The notes beneath the pieces were generated by a model that was given only the letters and a program-made list of their open reading frames with translations, was not told the DNA's origin and searched no databases. The translations under genes and the position numbers were made by a program. Positions 8,617 through 17,985 of a DNA stretch of 64,000 nucleotides are shown here, piece after piece; within the stretch, counting starts at the first letter, position 1, and each line of letters begins with the position of its first letter. Source of the DNA: JAFGDI01 sp963662515 (GTDB lineage Bacteria; Planctomycetota; Phycisphaerae; Sedimentisphaerales; SM23-30); the NCBI GenBank assembly GCA_963662515.1, contig OY759675.1:1550001-1614000 (forward strand). Reading direction: 5' to 3'.

Positions 8617-8646
8617 TATAATAGTAAAAGTGCTTAAAATGCACTT
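8617..8646 (+). promoter_or_regulatory. Candidate -10 box and start-adjacent hairpin of neuC
   Basis: TATAAT at 8617-8622 would start transcription near 8629. AAGTGC (8628-8633) and GCACTT (8641-8646) form a hairpin ending at the base before the ATG. The -35 region is not recognisable, so the promoter call is weak; the hairpin is plain in the sequence. Confidence 0.35.
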
Positions 8647-9804
8647 ATGAGATCAAAAAAAAGAAATATTGTTATTGTTACAGGTACACGGGCTGATTAT
8701 GGAATATTGCGTCCGGTAATTGAGGCGGTATCAGGCCATAAAAAGCTGAATTTACAGGTGCTGATAACAGGCCAGCATATGCTCAGGAAATTTGGTCTTA
8801 CCTCCAGAGAGGTTGAGGCAGATGGTTGGCCCATAATCGGTAAAGTGCCGCTTCAGAGTGCAAATGACGATATTGCCAGTCATGCAGTAGGTATGGGGCG
8901 GGCGATCTCGAAATTCAGTAAATTATTCATTGAAAATGAAACCGATATAGTTGTGGTTTTAGGTGATCGACTGGAACAGTATGCCGCCGCTTCTGCTGCT
9001 ATAGCATCGGGCAGGTTTTTGGCCCATATTCATGGTGGTGACAGGGCTACTGGCATTACCGATGATTCGTTTCGTCATGCTATGACAAAGCTGGCTCATA
9101 TTCATTTTGCCGCCAGTGATGAATCTGCACATCGGATCGAAAGGTTAGGCGAGGATAAGTTTCGTGTTTATCGGACCGGTTCGCCGTCAATAGACGGGAT
9201 AAAAAAAAATATTTGTAATAATATCAAAGACTTAAAGAAATATATTGGTTTAGATATACCTGAAAAATATCTGATGATCTTATTTCATCCTTCTGGCGGC
9301 TCAGAAAAAACTGAGTATGACCGTATGCAGGAAATATTACAGGTCTGTGGCTCTAAGTTATTGCATAAAATAGTTTTATATCCCAATTGTGATCCAGGTA
9401 ATGCCGGTATTATTAAAGCTATAAAAACTGTAGCTGGTCGGTCAGATTTTACCGTCTTAACTCATTTACCCAGAAATATTTACCTTGGTTTATTGGTCAG
9501 GAGTAAGGGCCTTATAGGAAATAGCTCCGGCGGAATAGTAGAGGCCAGCTGTTTAAATGTCGATGTAATTGATATCGGCAGCAGACAGGCAGGTCGCCAG
9601 CGTAGTCAGCGGGTGATACATAGTGATTTTGGCCTGAAAAATCTTAATAATGCAGTCAATAAGCTCCTGAAAAATGCCGAAATAAGCAAAGAGCATGCCC
9701 CGTGTGGCATTTACGGCAATGGCAGCAGCGGCAGGCAGATAGCCTCGATTTTAGCTGAGGTTGAACTTGACGATAAGCTGCGTTTGAAGACGATAGTGTA
9801 TTAA
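8647..9804 (+). CDS. neuC: NeuC-type UDP-N-acetylglucosamine 2-epimerase (hydrolysing)
   Basis: The family converts UDP-GlcNAc (or a relative) to ManNAc plus UDP, an early step to sialic or related nonulosonic acids. Signature parts are VTGTRADYGILRPVIEAV at the N-terminus, VVVLGDRLEQYAAASAA, HIHGGD, FRHAMTKLAHIHFAAS, and GNSSGGIVEASCLNVDVIDIGSRQAGRQ near the C-terminus. The 385 residues make up the full two-Rossmann GT-B-like fold. No neuA, neuB or polysaccharide gene is adjacent, so the product pathway is unknown. No ribosome-binding site is visible; a small hairpin abuts the ATG. Confidence 0.88.
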   Translation: MRSKKRNIVIVTGTRADYGILRPVIEAVSGHKKLNLQVLITGQHMLRKFGLTSREVEADGWPIIGKVPLQSANDDIASHAVGMGRAISKFSKLFIENETDIVVVLGDRLEQYAAASAAIASGRFLAHIHGGDRATGITDDSFRHAMTKLAHIHFAASDESAHRIERLGEDKFRVYRTGSPSIDGIKKNICNNIKDLKKYIGLDIPEKYLMILFHPSGGSEKTEYDRMQEILQVCGSKLLHKIVLYPNCDPGNAGIIKAIKTVAGRSDFTVLTHLPRNIYLGLLVRSKGLIGNSSGGIVEASCLNVDVIDIGSRQAGRQRSQRVIHSDFGLKNLNNAVNKLLKNAEISKEHAPCGIYGNGSSGRQIASILAEVELDDKLRLKTIVY

Positions 9805-9908
9805 TTGTCATAAGCTGTTATTTGACAAATAATAATGAAAGAATTAAAAGTGGCACAACATTTTGATTCGATGCACAATAGTGCATTGGCCAGGCAAAGG
9901 ACCATTCT

Positions 9909-10757
9909 ATGAGTGAGACAGCGGCATTAAAGATTGCAAACAATACAATTGAGATCGCGACACTGCCGGAAGTAACGATGAAGATCATTGAGGTGGTGCA
10001 GGATCCGCGCAGTACGGCACATGACCTTCATGAAATAGTTAAAAATGACCCGGCATTGTCATCGCGTGTCTTGCGAGTGGTAAATTCTGCTTTTTATGGT
10101 TTGCCCGGCCAGATCGGCAGCATTGATCGGGCGATTATGCTTTTGGGACTGAATGCCGTTAAAAATATTGCGATTGCCGCATCTCTGAGCAAAATGTTCA
10201 GAGGAGGGACATCGCATGATGATATGACAGGTAAAGACCTCTGGACACATAGTGTTGCAGTAGGAGCTGCCAATAAGCTGATCACTCAGGCTATTGGTCT
10301 GGCATTGCCAGATGAGGCATTTTTGGCTGGCCTTATCCATGATATTGGCGTGGTTGCCGAGCTGCAGTGTTGTAGCCGGGAGATACCAAAGATAGTAACG
10401 GCAATGAGAGCAGGTCTGACCCTGTTGAAGGCTGAGGAACAGGTATTAGGAGCAAATCACCAGGAAATAGGGGCTCTGCTGGCATCAAAATGGAAGTTTC
10501 CGCGTTCTTTCCAGTTTGTGACCGGTTACCACCACACCCCATTTGAGCTGGCAGAAGAAAATCGACTGCTGGCCTGCGTTACCCATGTTTCTGATTATAT
10601 TTGCACGCGCAAGGGTCTGGGAATGGTCCGTAATCAGGAGGCAGGAGAGCTCGATCCTGATATTCTTGAAGAGATAAAATTATCAGAAGATGCATTAGAG
10701 CATGTTTGTGACAATATAGAAGATGAATTAGAAGTAGTAAGAACGCTGATCGAGTAG
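9909..10757 (+). CDS. HDOD-domain protein
   Basis: Residues ~10-215 form an HDOD domain: LPEVTMKIIEVVQDPRSTAHDLHEIVKNDPALSSRVLRVVNSAFYGLPGQIGSIDRAIMLLG is the typical beginning, and FLAGLIHDIGVVAELQ is the degenerate HD site. HDOD proteins are signalling modules linked to motility, cyclic-di-GMP and stress circuits; most lack phosphohydrolase activity. There is no extra output domain. It forms a single-gene unit between neuC and tatD, ending at a terminator. The partner is unknown. Confidence 0.88.
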   Translation: MSETAALKIANNTIEIATLPEVTMKIIEVVQDPRSTAHDLHEIVKNDPALSSRVLRVVNSAFYGLPGQIGSIDRAIMLLGLNAVKNIAIAASLSKMFRGGTSHDDMTGKDLWTHSVAVGAANKLITQAIGLALPDEAFLAGLIHDIGVVAELQCCSREIPKIVTAMRAGLTLLKAEEQVLGANHQEIGALLASKWKFPRSFQFVTGYHHTPFELAEENRLLACVTHVSDYICTRKGLGMVRNQEAGELDPDILEEIKLSEDALEHVCDNIEDELEVVRTLIE

Positions 10758-10782
10758 GTAGGTCAGAGTATTGTTATTGATG

Positions 10783-10814
10783 AGCCTGGTTGATATGTAG
10801 CCGGGCTTTTTTTT
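10783..10814 (+). terminator. Terminator after the HDOD gene
   Basis: AGCCTGG (10783-10789) pairs with CCGGGCT (10801-10807), one wobble pair, and is followed by T8. It is 26 bases past the stop codon. Confidence 0.8.
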
Positions 10815-10954
10815 AGTGTTCGTAAATATTTAGTTATGACCTTAAAAGTGTTTACATTGATTTGATTGCATATATTATGGATGAGGTTATAATATCGTTA
10901 TGTAGCAGGCAAACAGTTTTTTGCCAAAAGTATTTGTAGCTGGAAAATTCAGAA

Positions 10955-11749
10955 ATGATGGAATTTGTAGATTCTCATGCACATTTAACCTATGAACCCT
11001 TTGATGGTCGTCTGGATCAGATATTAGATCAGGCTGCTTTGGTTGGGGTAACTCGCATATTGACAATAGGTACAGACTGCATGGATAGTCTGAGGGCTGT
11101 TGCAATTGCCAAAGAATATGAGAATCGTATATTTGCCTCTATTGGTGTTCACCCGCATGAGGCTAAAGATTATAGCCCAACTGATATAGATGATATGAGC
11201 CGAATAATCGAAGATGGTTCGGTAGTAGCTGTAGGTGAGACAGGGCTTGACTATTATTATGATCATTCACCTCGTGATCGCCAGCGGTCGATCTTTGAGG
11301 CTCAACTGCAACTTGCTCGTCGGTATTCAATACCTGCGATCATTCATTGTCGGGATGCTTTTGATGATTGCCTGGGTATATTGGCTGATTTTAAACCAGA
11401 ACCTGGTAAAGTCATTTTTCATTGTTATAGCGGTAATGTAGATCAGGCCCGAACACTTCTGGATATGGGTGTGTTATTGAGTTTTTCCGGAACGGTCACC
11501 TATAAAAAATCTGATGATATACAGGCAAGCGCAAAATTTGCCCCTCTTGACAGGATCCTGGTTGAAACAGACTGTCCATATCTTAGTCCTGAGCCCAAAC
11601 GGAGTATAAAGCCCAATGAACCGGCTTTAGTTGTGCATACTGCCTGGAAAATAGCAGAATTAAAGCAAGTATCTCTGGAAGAAATAGCGGCTGCGACAAC
11701 CGCCAACTTTACCCGCTGCTTTCTTGATAACAAGCCTGTCTTTATTTGA
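10955..11749 (+). CDS. tatD: TatD-family metal-dependent hydrolase
   Basis: A 264-residue TIM-barrel nuclease/hydrolase of the amidohydrolase superfamily. The metal ligands are visible in order: DSHAHL, GVHPHEAK, VGETGLDYYY, IHCRDAF, FHCYSG and ETDCPYL. Members act as 3'-5' exonucleases or D-aminoacyl-tRNA-related deacylases; the exact substrate cannot be told from sequence. It is preceded by two possible -10 boxes (TATTAT at 10873, TATAAT at 10888). Single-gene unit. Confidence 0.92.
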   Translation: MMEFVDSHAHLTYEPFDGRLDQILDQAALVGVTRILTIGTDCMDSLRAVAIAKEYENRIFASIGVHPHEAKDYSPTDIDDMSRIIEDGSVVAVGETGLDYYYDHSPRDRQRSIFEAQLQLARRYSIPAIIHCRDAFDDCLGILADFKPEPGKVIFHCYSGNVDQARTLLDMGVLLSFSGTVTYKKSDDIQASAKFAPLDRILVETDCPYLSPEPKRSIKPNEPALVVHTAWKIAELKQVSLEEIAAATTANFTRCFLDNKPVFI

Positions 11750-11967
11750 TCAATGATGTTTTTGTGTAATTAGCTGTTGATGGGATATGCTACAAAAATA
11801 CTATCTGCGGTCTATAATGCCTGTTAAATCATTATAATTCAAATACAAATTTCTTGTGTATGTATCATAAATACTAATATTGAGTGTCTTATTCTATTTA
11901 AAAAGAGTTGCTTTACCTTTATAATGCAGTGTAAATGGTAATAAAACTTAATTTTTAAGGAGTATTT

Positions 11968-13098
11968 ATGAATTATCTTTATAGAGCTGCTTGTCTGGGT
12001 GTTTCTATACTTTTAGTAGTTTCTTCTGGCATTTATGCGGGTAACGAAAAGGATTGGCAGTTAGGGCCGTTTACTCGTCCCGTTGAAAGGCCGGTAATAG
12101 CTCCTGTTAAAGATACCATATTCTTCTGTCCAGCTCGTCAGGCGAATTGTAATTGGGAGAGCAGCGATACTTTTAATCCAGCGGCAGTACTGTATAAAGG
12201 CCAGATATGCGTTCTATATCGAGCAGAAGATGGCTCAGGTAATGGTATAGGAAAGCATACATCACGCATAGGGTTGGCCAGGTCTGAAGATGGTGTGAAT
12301 TTCACCAGAAATACCCAGCCAGTATTTTATCCAGATAATGATCAGCAGATAGCCTATGAGTGGATGGGCGGATGTGAGGACCCTCGAGTAGTTGAGAGTC
12401 CGGACGGTACATTTTTTATGTACTACACAATGTGGAATCGTGATAATCCGGTAGGTGAGAATGTATCTTTTCGCATAGGTGTTGCCAGTTCTCGTGATCT
12501 GGAAAACTGGACCAAGCATGGCCCGATCTTTGATAATAAAAAGAGTATAAAGTTCATGGATAAGGCACAGAAGGCTTCATCTGTGGTAACAGAGATCAAA
12601 GGTGGCCGGCTTATAGCAGCTAAGATCAATGGTAAATATTGGATGTATTGGGGTGAGAATAAGGTTTGTGCAGCCTATTCAGATGATCTGATATCGTGGT
12701 ATCCAGTATTGGATGATAAGGGCGAGGCAAAAGTAATAATCAAGCCTCGATCAGATAAATTTGATAGTCTTTTGACAGAGGTAGGCCCACCTGCGGTACT
12801 GACAGACAAAGGTATAGTTTTGCTTTATAATGGAAAGAATTCTGGAGCAGATAAGACTATAAGTAAGGGGGCTTATGCTGCCGGGCAGATATTGCTGGAT
12901 AAAAATGATCCGATGAAGTTGCTGGACAGGCTGGACAACTATTTTTTCAGGCCGGAATATGATTTTGAAAAAACCGGGCAGTACCCAGATGGTACCGTTT
13001 TTATAGAGGGGTTGGTATATCGAGAGGGCGTTTGGTATTTGTATTATGGTACAGCTGATTCATTTGTAGGTGTTGCAACCTATAGTGAAAAACCATGA
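11968..13098 (+). CDS. Exported GH130 beta-mannoside-acting enzyme
   Basis: First gene of the mannose-glycan cluster. A signal peptide (residues ~1-24, Leu/Val-rich, ending SGIYAG) is followed by a five-bladed propeller typical of GH130: NPAAVLYKGQICVLYRAEDGSG carries the general-acid Asp, then RIGLARSEDGVNF, and WMGGCEDPRVVE. Cytoplasmic GH130 enzymes are mannoside phosphorylases; exported ones characterised in Bacteroides are beta-1,2-mannosidase hydrolases, so hydrolysis is the better guess here. AAGGAG precedes the start. 90 bases separate it from the GH92 gene. Confidence 0.88.
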   Translation: MNYLYRAACLGVSILLVVSSGIYAGNEKDWQLGPFTRPVERPVIAPVKDTIFFCPARQANCNWESSDTFNPAAVLYKGQICVLYRAEDGSGNGIGKHTSRIGLARSEDGVNFTRNTQPVFYPDNDQQIAYEWMGGCEDPRVVESPDGTFFMYYTMWNRDNPVGENVSFRIGVASSRDLENWTKHGPIFDNKKSIKFMDKAQKASSVVTEIKGGRLIAAKINGKYWMYWGENKVCAAYSDDLISWYPVLDDKGEAKVIIKPRSDKFDSLLTEVGPPAVLTDKGIVLLYNGKNSGADKTISKGAYAAGQILLDKNDPMKLLDRLDNYFFRPEYDFEKTGQYPDGTVFIEGLVYREGVWYLYYGTADSFVGVATYSEKP

Positions 13099-13187
13099 AG
13101 GGTTGAAAAAAACCTTGTTATCTGACCTTTATTTGGTTATATTTCTTTCATATTTGATATATTTATATTTTATTAAAGGGGCACGAA

Positions 13188-15494
13188 ATGAAATTTAAGT
13201 TTAGAAGTAGATTGATGTTAGCCTGCCTTTGCGGTCTGATCATGACTCAAATTGCCATCGGCAAAGGGCAAAGCAGACCATTTGCAGACTATGTTAATCC
13301 TTTAGTAGGAACAGATTCTGAGTTTGCCTTATCGACGGGCAATACCTACCCGGCAATAGCAGCCCCCTGGGGTATGAATTTCTGGACACCTATGACCAAT
13401 AATATGGGTAACGGCTGGGGGTATCAGTATGATGCTCATAAGATAAAAGGTATCAAGCAGACCCATCAGCCCAGTCCGTGGATAAATGATTATGCGGCAT
13501 TTGCCTTTATGCCGGTGGTAGGAGAGCTTAAGGTAAGAGAAGAAGAGAGAGAATCATGGTATTCACATATGGCCGAGATATCTCGTCCTTATTATTACAG
13601 CGTTTATCTGGCTGACCATGATACGACCGTAGAGGTTACACCGACAGAGCGGGCAGCCCAGTTGCGGTTTACTTTCCCGGAATCTGATAGTTCATACATT
13701 CTTCTGGATGCCTTTAATAAAGGTTCTTATGTCAATATTGATAAAGCCAGCCGTACGATCACTGGCTACTGTCGGAATAACAGTGGTGGGGTGCCGAGCA
13801 ATTTTCATAATCATTTTATTGTGATATTTGATAAAGATTTTGAAGAAATAGGTACCTGGACAGACTGGAATGTGACCATGGGTAAGGGTCAGGAAAACGG
13901 TAATCATGTTGGGGCTGTTATTCGCTTTAAGACCCAGCGTGGAGAAAAAGTGACTGCCCGTGTTGCATCATCATTTATCAGTCCTGATCAGGCTCGTCTG
14001 AATCTTGAAAGAGAACTGGCTTTTGATGATTTTGATACTACCTGCGAAAAGACCAAAAAACTCTGGAATGAGAAGTTAGGTACGATCGTAGTAGAAGGCG
14101 GTACGCTGGCCCAATATCAGAATTTTTATACAGCTCTGTATCGTGCGATACTTTTCCCTCGCACTTTCCATGAGTTTGATGCTGATGGCAAGATGGTGCA
14201 CTACAGTCCATACAATGGCAAAGTACTGCCCGGCCCGATGTACACCGATAATGGTTTCTGGGATACATTCCGCAGTGCGTTCCCTTTAAATGCTCTGTTG
14301 TTCCCTGAGTTAAACAGTCTGATGATGGAAGGTCTGGCCAATGCTTATCGCGAAAGCGGCTGGCTGCCGGAATGGGCCAGTCCAGGACATCGTAACTGTA
14401 TGATCGGCTCAAATTCAGCCTCAATTATTGCGGACTCATACATGAAGGGTATTCGTGGTTACGATATTGAGACTCTGTATGAGGCAATAATCAAGAATAC
14501 CAAGAGCATGGGCCCAATGACATCAGTGGGTCGTGCCGGAGCTGAGCAATACAATAAGCTGGGCTATGTGCCCAGTAAGGGGCTTGGCTTCCGTGAGAAT
14601 ACCGCTCGTACATTGGAATATGCATATGCTGATTATTGTATCTGGCAGTTGGCTAAGGAGCTTGACCGTCCTCAGGAGGAGATCGACCTGTATGCCCAGC
14701 GTGCCCAGAATTACAGAAATGTGTTTGACCCGGCAGTTAATTTCATGCGTGGCCGTAACGAAGATGGATCCTGGGCAGAGCCTTTCCGGCCTGACACCTG
14801 GGGCGGCGACTTTACCGAAGGTTGTGCCTGGCATTATACCTGGAGCGTGTTCCAGGACCCCAAAGGTTTGATCGAGCTTATAGGTGGTCGTGATGCATTT
14901 GTAGATAAACTTGATGCCGTTTTTGCCAGTGCCCCGACCTTTGACTATTCCTATTATGGCGGTCAGATCCATGAGATAACAGAAATGTTGGTAATGAATC
15001 TGGGACAGTATGCCCATGGTAATCAGCCCATACAGCACATGATCTATCTGTATAATTATGCCGGAGCTCCTTATAAAGCTCAAAAGTGGGTTCGCACTGT
15101 AATGGAAAAACTGTATAAGCCAACACCCGATGGTCTTTGCGGCGATGAAGATAATGGTCAGACTTCTGCCTGGTATGTATTCAGTGCTATGGGCTTCTAT
15201 CCAGTTTGTCCTGGCTCAAATGAATATGTAATAGGTGGCCCGCTGTTCCGCAAGGCAACTATCAATCTGGAAAATGGTAAGAAGTTCGTTATAAATGCCC
15301 CCAAGAATTCTGCGGAGAACATTTATATTCAGTCTGCTACTACTGGTCTGTTCCAGAAGCAGACAAAGACATATCTGACCCATGAGCAGATAACCTCAGG
15401 CGGTAAGATAAACTTTGATATGGGCCCAGAGCCAAACCCCACCTGGGGATCAGCTCCGGAAGATGCCCCGTATTCAATGTCAGATGAAAAGTAA
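13188..15494 (+). CDS. Exported GH92 alpha-1,2-mannosidase
   Basis: Signal peptide (~1-26) and a full 768-residue GH92 fold: N-terminal beta-sandwich (FADYVNPLVGTDSEF) then the (alpha/alpha)6 catalytic domain. Inverting, calcium-dependent removal of terminal mannose. The likely catalytic acid is E544 (TEGCAWHYTW) and the base Asp pair D653/D655 (GDEDNGQTSAW); the spacing E-to-D of 111 equals that of E533 and D644 in BT3990 as I recall it. H595-E596 falls where BT3990 has the His-Glu pair linked to alpha-1,2 specificity. RBS AAAGGGG. Downstream: the MFS carrier after 56 bases. Confidence 0.93.
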   Translation: MKFKFRSRLMLACLCGLIMTQIAIGKGQSRPFADYVNPLVGTDSEFALSTGNTYPAIAAPWGMNFWTPMTNNMGNGWGYQYDAHKIKGIKQTHQPSPWINDYAAFAFMPVVGELKVREEERESWYSHMAEISRPYYYSVYLADHDTTVEVTPTERAAQLRFTFPESDSSYILLDAFNKGSYVNIDKASRTITGYCRNNSGGVPSNFHNHFIVIFDKDFEEIGTWTDWNVTMGKGQENGNHVGAVIRFKTQRGEKVTARVASSFISPDQARLNLERELAFDDFDTTCEKTKKLWNEKLGTIVVEGGTLAQYQNFYTALYRAILFPRTFHEFDADGKMVHYSPYNGKVLPGPMYTDNGFWDTFRSAFPLNALLFPELNSLMMEGLANAYRESGWLPEWASPGHRNCMIGSNSASIIADSYMKGIRGYDIETLYEAIIKNTKSMGPMTSVGRAGAEQYNKLGYVPSKGLGFRENTARTLEYAYADYCIWQLAKELDRPQEEIDLYAQRAQNYRNVFDPAVNFMRGRNEDGSWAEPFRPDTWGGDFTEGCAWHYTWSVFQDPKGLIELIGGRDAFVDKLDAVFASAPTFDYSYYGGQIHEITEMLVMNLGQYAHGNQPIQHMIYLYNYAGAPYKAQKWVRTVMEKLYKPTPDGLCGDEDNGQTSAWYVFSAMGFYPVCPGSNEYVIGGPLFRKATINLENGKKFVINAPKNSAENIYIQSATTGLFQKQTKTYLTHEQITSGGKINFDMGPEPNPTWGSAPEDAPYSMSDEK

Positions 15495-15550
15495 GATACA
15501 CTGTTGCGATGTGTATGTTGGATTTATAAAAATTTGATAAAGGAAGTATT

Positions 15551-16702
15551 ATGAAACTGAAAGTTGTTCCAATTCTAATGGCTTTTTTTGCCATGGGCGT
15601 AGCTGATGCAATGGGTCCTATGTCTAATGCTGTTAAAGAAAATTATCAGCTTAGTAATGTAATGGCGACATTACTGCCGTTTTTTGTATTTATAGCATTC
15701 GCCGCATTCAGCGTGCCTGCTGGTCTTTTGGCAGCCCGCATAGGCATGAAGAAGCTGTTACTTGTAGGTTTAGGCCTTAATATTATTGCAATGCTTGTGC
15801 CTTGTATTATTACACCAAGTTTTCCGCTGCTGGTAGGATGTATATTCCTGCTGGGTGTTGGTACAACTCTTTTGCAGGTAGCAGGAAATCCGATCATGCG
15901 TGATGTAAGTGCCGAAGGTGCCTATAGCAGCAATCTGAGCTTTGCTCAGGGCTTCAAGGGTATTGGAAGTACAGTATCAGCTTATCTGGTAACAATGGCG
16001 GCCAGTATTACCGTTCTGGCTAATCTGGGTTGGAGAGCAGCGTTTCCACTGTTCTGCGGTCTGATGGTTATTGTATTTATCTGGGTAATGACACTCAAGA
16101 TCGAAGAGCAGAAAGCTGATGTTCCGCCAAGTATAGGTTCAAGTATGAGTCTGCTGGGTAAGCCGGTATTTGCCCTGGCTGTTTTGGGTATATTCCTGTA
16201 TGTTGGTGCAGAAGTATGTATGACTACCTTTACAGGCCGTCTGCTTGAGAGTATTGGAATGACCGCAGAGAACGCCTCAAAATATGGTGCAGCTTTGTTT
16301 TTGGCTATGCTTACAATAGGCCGGCTTACTGGCGGTGTAGTGTTGAAGTTTATCAGCCCCCGCAATTTCTTCCGTCTGTCAGCAGCTCTTGGACTGGCTG
16401 GTGGTATTGTTCTTATGCTTGGTAATAGCAATATAGCTCCGGTTGGCGTAGTGCTGGCTGGTCTGGGCTTTGCTAATATCTGGCCGATGTTGTTCTCTAT
16501 TACCGTTGAGGAAGATCCCAAACGCGGCGGTGAGCTTAGCGGTTTGATGTGTATGGCTATTTCTGGTGGTGCTATTGTTCCTTTGCTGATGGGTAAATTT
16601 GTAGATGATGGTCAGGGCACAAAAGCCTTTATCGTCCCTATTGTTTGTTTTGCCTATCTGCTGGTACTGTCACTGAAGGGTTCAACAAAGAAAGCCGCTT
16701 AA
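15551..16702 (+). CDS. FucP-type MFS sugar transporter
   Basis: An inner-membrane carrier of ~12 membrane helices, 383 residues, of the FHS (fucose/glucose/galactose:H+ symporter) branch of the MFS: FAMGVADAMGPMSNAVKENYQLSNVMATLLPFFVFIAFAAFSVPAGLLAARIGMKK, GNPIMRDVSAEG, FAQGFKGIGS. Homologues in glycan loci of Bacteroidota import hexoses such as glucose or mannose. Placed between mannosidases and a sugar kinase, mannose is the likely cargo (inference). GGAAG precedes the ATG. Confidence 0.88.
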   Translation: MKLKVVPILMAFFAMGVADAMGPMSNAVKENYQLSNVMATLLPFFVFIAFAAFSVPAGLLAARIGMKKLLLVGLGLNIIAMLVPCIITPSFPLLVGCIFLLGVGTTLLQVAGNPIMRDVSAEGAYSSNLSFAQGFKGIGSTVSAYLVTMAASITVLANLGWRAAFPLFCGLMVIVFIWVMTLKIEEQKADVPPSIGSSMSLLGKPVFALAVLGIFLYVGAEVCMTTFTGRLLESIGMTAENASKYGAALFLAMLTIGRLTGGVVLKFISPRNFFRLSAALGLAGGIVLMLGNSNIAPVGVVLAGLGFANIWPMLFSITVEEDPKRGGELSGLMCMAISGGAIVPLLMGKFVDDGQGTKAFIVPIVCFAYLLVLSLKGSTKKAA

Positions 16703-16754
16703 TTTGAGAAGAAAAGTGTAACCGTTAACAAGGTTATTAATTGATAAGCAAGTG

Positions 16755-16784
16755 TATAGAGACGCATGAAAGTGCGTCTCTATA
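16755..16784. repeat. Inverted repeat between the MFS and ROK genes
   Basis: TATAGAGACGCA (16755-16766) and TGCGTCTCTATA (16773-16784) are perfectly complementary, loop TGAAAG. No T run follows, so it is more likely an mRNA-processing or stabilising hairpin within the operon, or an operator, than a terminator. Confidence 0.65.
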
Positions 16785-16839
16785 TGCATAAAAACAGCTT
16801 CGAATATTTATGCGAACATTATAGAAAAGGATCAGAAAA

Positions 16840-17952
16840 ATGAAATATCAGAATGATAAAAGAATTGTAATGACACTGGATGCCGGAGGCACAAATTTTG
16901 TTTTCTCTGCTATTCGCGGTGGTGAGGAGATAGTTGAGCCGGTAACATTGCCATCAAATGGTAATAATCTGGAAAAATGTCTGGATACTATGGTAAATGG
17001 CTTTAGTCAGGTAGTAGCCAAGCTGTCAGATAAGCCATCAGCTATAAGTTTTGCGTTCCCAGGCCCGGCAGATTATCCTAATGGTATAATTGGCGATCTT
17101 AACAATCTGCCTTGTTTCAAGGTTGGCGGTGTTGCTCTGGGGCCATTTCTCGAAGAGAAATTTGGTGTTCCAACTTTCATTAATAATGACGGTGACCTTT
17201 TTGTTTATGGTGAAGCCATAGGCGGACTATTGCCAAAAGTTAATAAGATGCTTGAAGAAGCCGGATCTCCTAAACGCTTCAATAAGCTCTTTGGCATAAC
17301 TCTTGGTACAGGTTTTGGTGGGGGCATTGTTGCTGATGGCAAGCTCTATGTTGGTGATAACTCAGCAGCAGGAGAGATATGGATCACTCGTAACAAACGC
17401 CATCCTAAATGTTTCGCCGAGGAAGGTGTGGCTATTCGTGCTGTTAAGGGTACTTATGCCCGCATCACAGGCACTGATCCGGCTAAAGCTCCTGAGCCCA
17501 AAGATATCAGCATGATCGCTCAGGGCAAGCTCTCAGGTGATGTACAGGCAGCGAAAGCGGCTTTTGCCGAGATGGGTGAGGTTATTGGTGATGCACTGGC
17601 TAATGCCATTACTCTGCTTGATGGTCTTATCGTTATCGGTGGTGGATTGTCTAAGGCATATCCGATGTTCATTGATTCGGTTCTGGCAGAAATGAACGGT
17701 ACTATTGAAAATTATAAAGGCGATAAGTTGCCTCGTATAGTTCAGAAGTGCTATGATCTTGAAAATGAAACAGACCGCCAGAAGTTTATCGCCGGATCGG
17801 TTAAAGAGATTACCGTGCCAGGAACAAGCCGCAAGGTGAAGTATGACTCAGAAAAGAGACTGGGTATTGCCCCGGCGGTACTGGATACCAGTAAGGCCGT
17901 TTCAATAGGCGCATTTGTGTTCGCTCTAGATCAGCTTGATAGCAGGGCGTAA
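16840..17952 (+). CDS. ROK-family sugar kinase (probable mannokinase/glucokinase)
   Basis: 370 residues. The phosphate-binding motif MTLDAGGTNFVFSAIRGG starts the protein and the catalytic Asp lies in FINNDGDLFVYGEA; GITLGTGFGGGIV and GLIVIGGGLSKA complete the actin-like fold. The CxCGxxGC zinc cluster of classical ROK kinases is absent; the position reads RHPKCFAEEG. A ~60-residue C-terminal insertion makes it longer than the ~300-residue norm. Its position suggests phosphorylation of imported mannose to mannose-6-phosphate, for the ManA-like isomerase at 34.8 kb. AGGATCAG lies before the ATG. Confidence 0.87.
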   Translation: MKYQNDKRIVMTLDAGGTNFVFSAIRGGEEIVEPVTLPSNGNNLEKCLDTMVNGFSQVVAKLSDKPSAISFAFPGPADYPNGIIGDLNNLPCFKVGGVALGPFLEEKFGVPTFINNDGDLFVYGEAIGGLLPKVNKMLEEAGSPKRFNKLFGITLGTGFGGGIVADGKLYVGDNSAAGEIWITRNKRHPKCFAEEGVAIRAVKGTYARITGTDPAKAPEPKDISMIAQGKLSGDVQAAKAAFAEMGEVIGDALANAITLLDGLIVIGGGLSKAYPMFIDSVLAEMNGTIENYKGDKLPRIVQKCYDLENETDRQKFIAGSVKEITVPGTSRKVKYDSEKRLGIAPAVLDTSKAVSIGAFVFALDQLDSRA

Positions 17953-17985
17953 TTTTAACCCTTCATTGGAAAGGAATAGAAGTAT

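Noticed and set aside
14998..15030. GH92 with GNQP instead of GNEP, suspected to be a mannose-phosphate phosphodiesterase lacking the catalytic acid
   Set aside because: Spacing from the Asp pair shows the catalytic acid is E544 in TEGCAWHYTW, which is present; GNQP is not that site.
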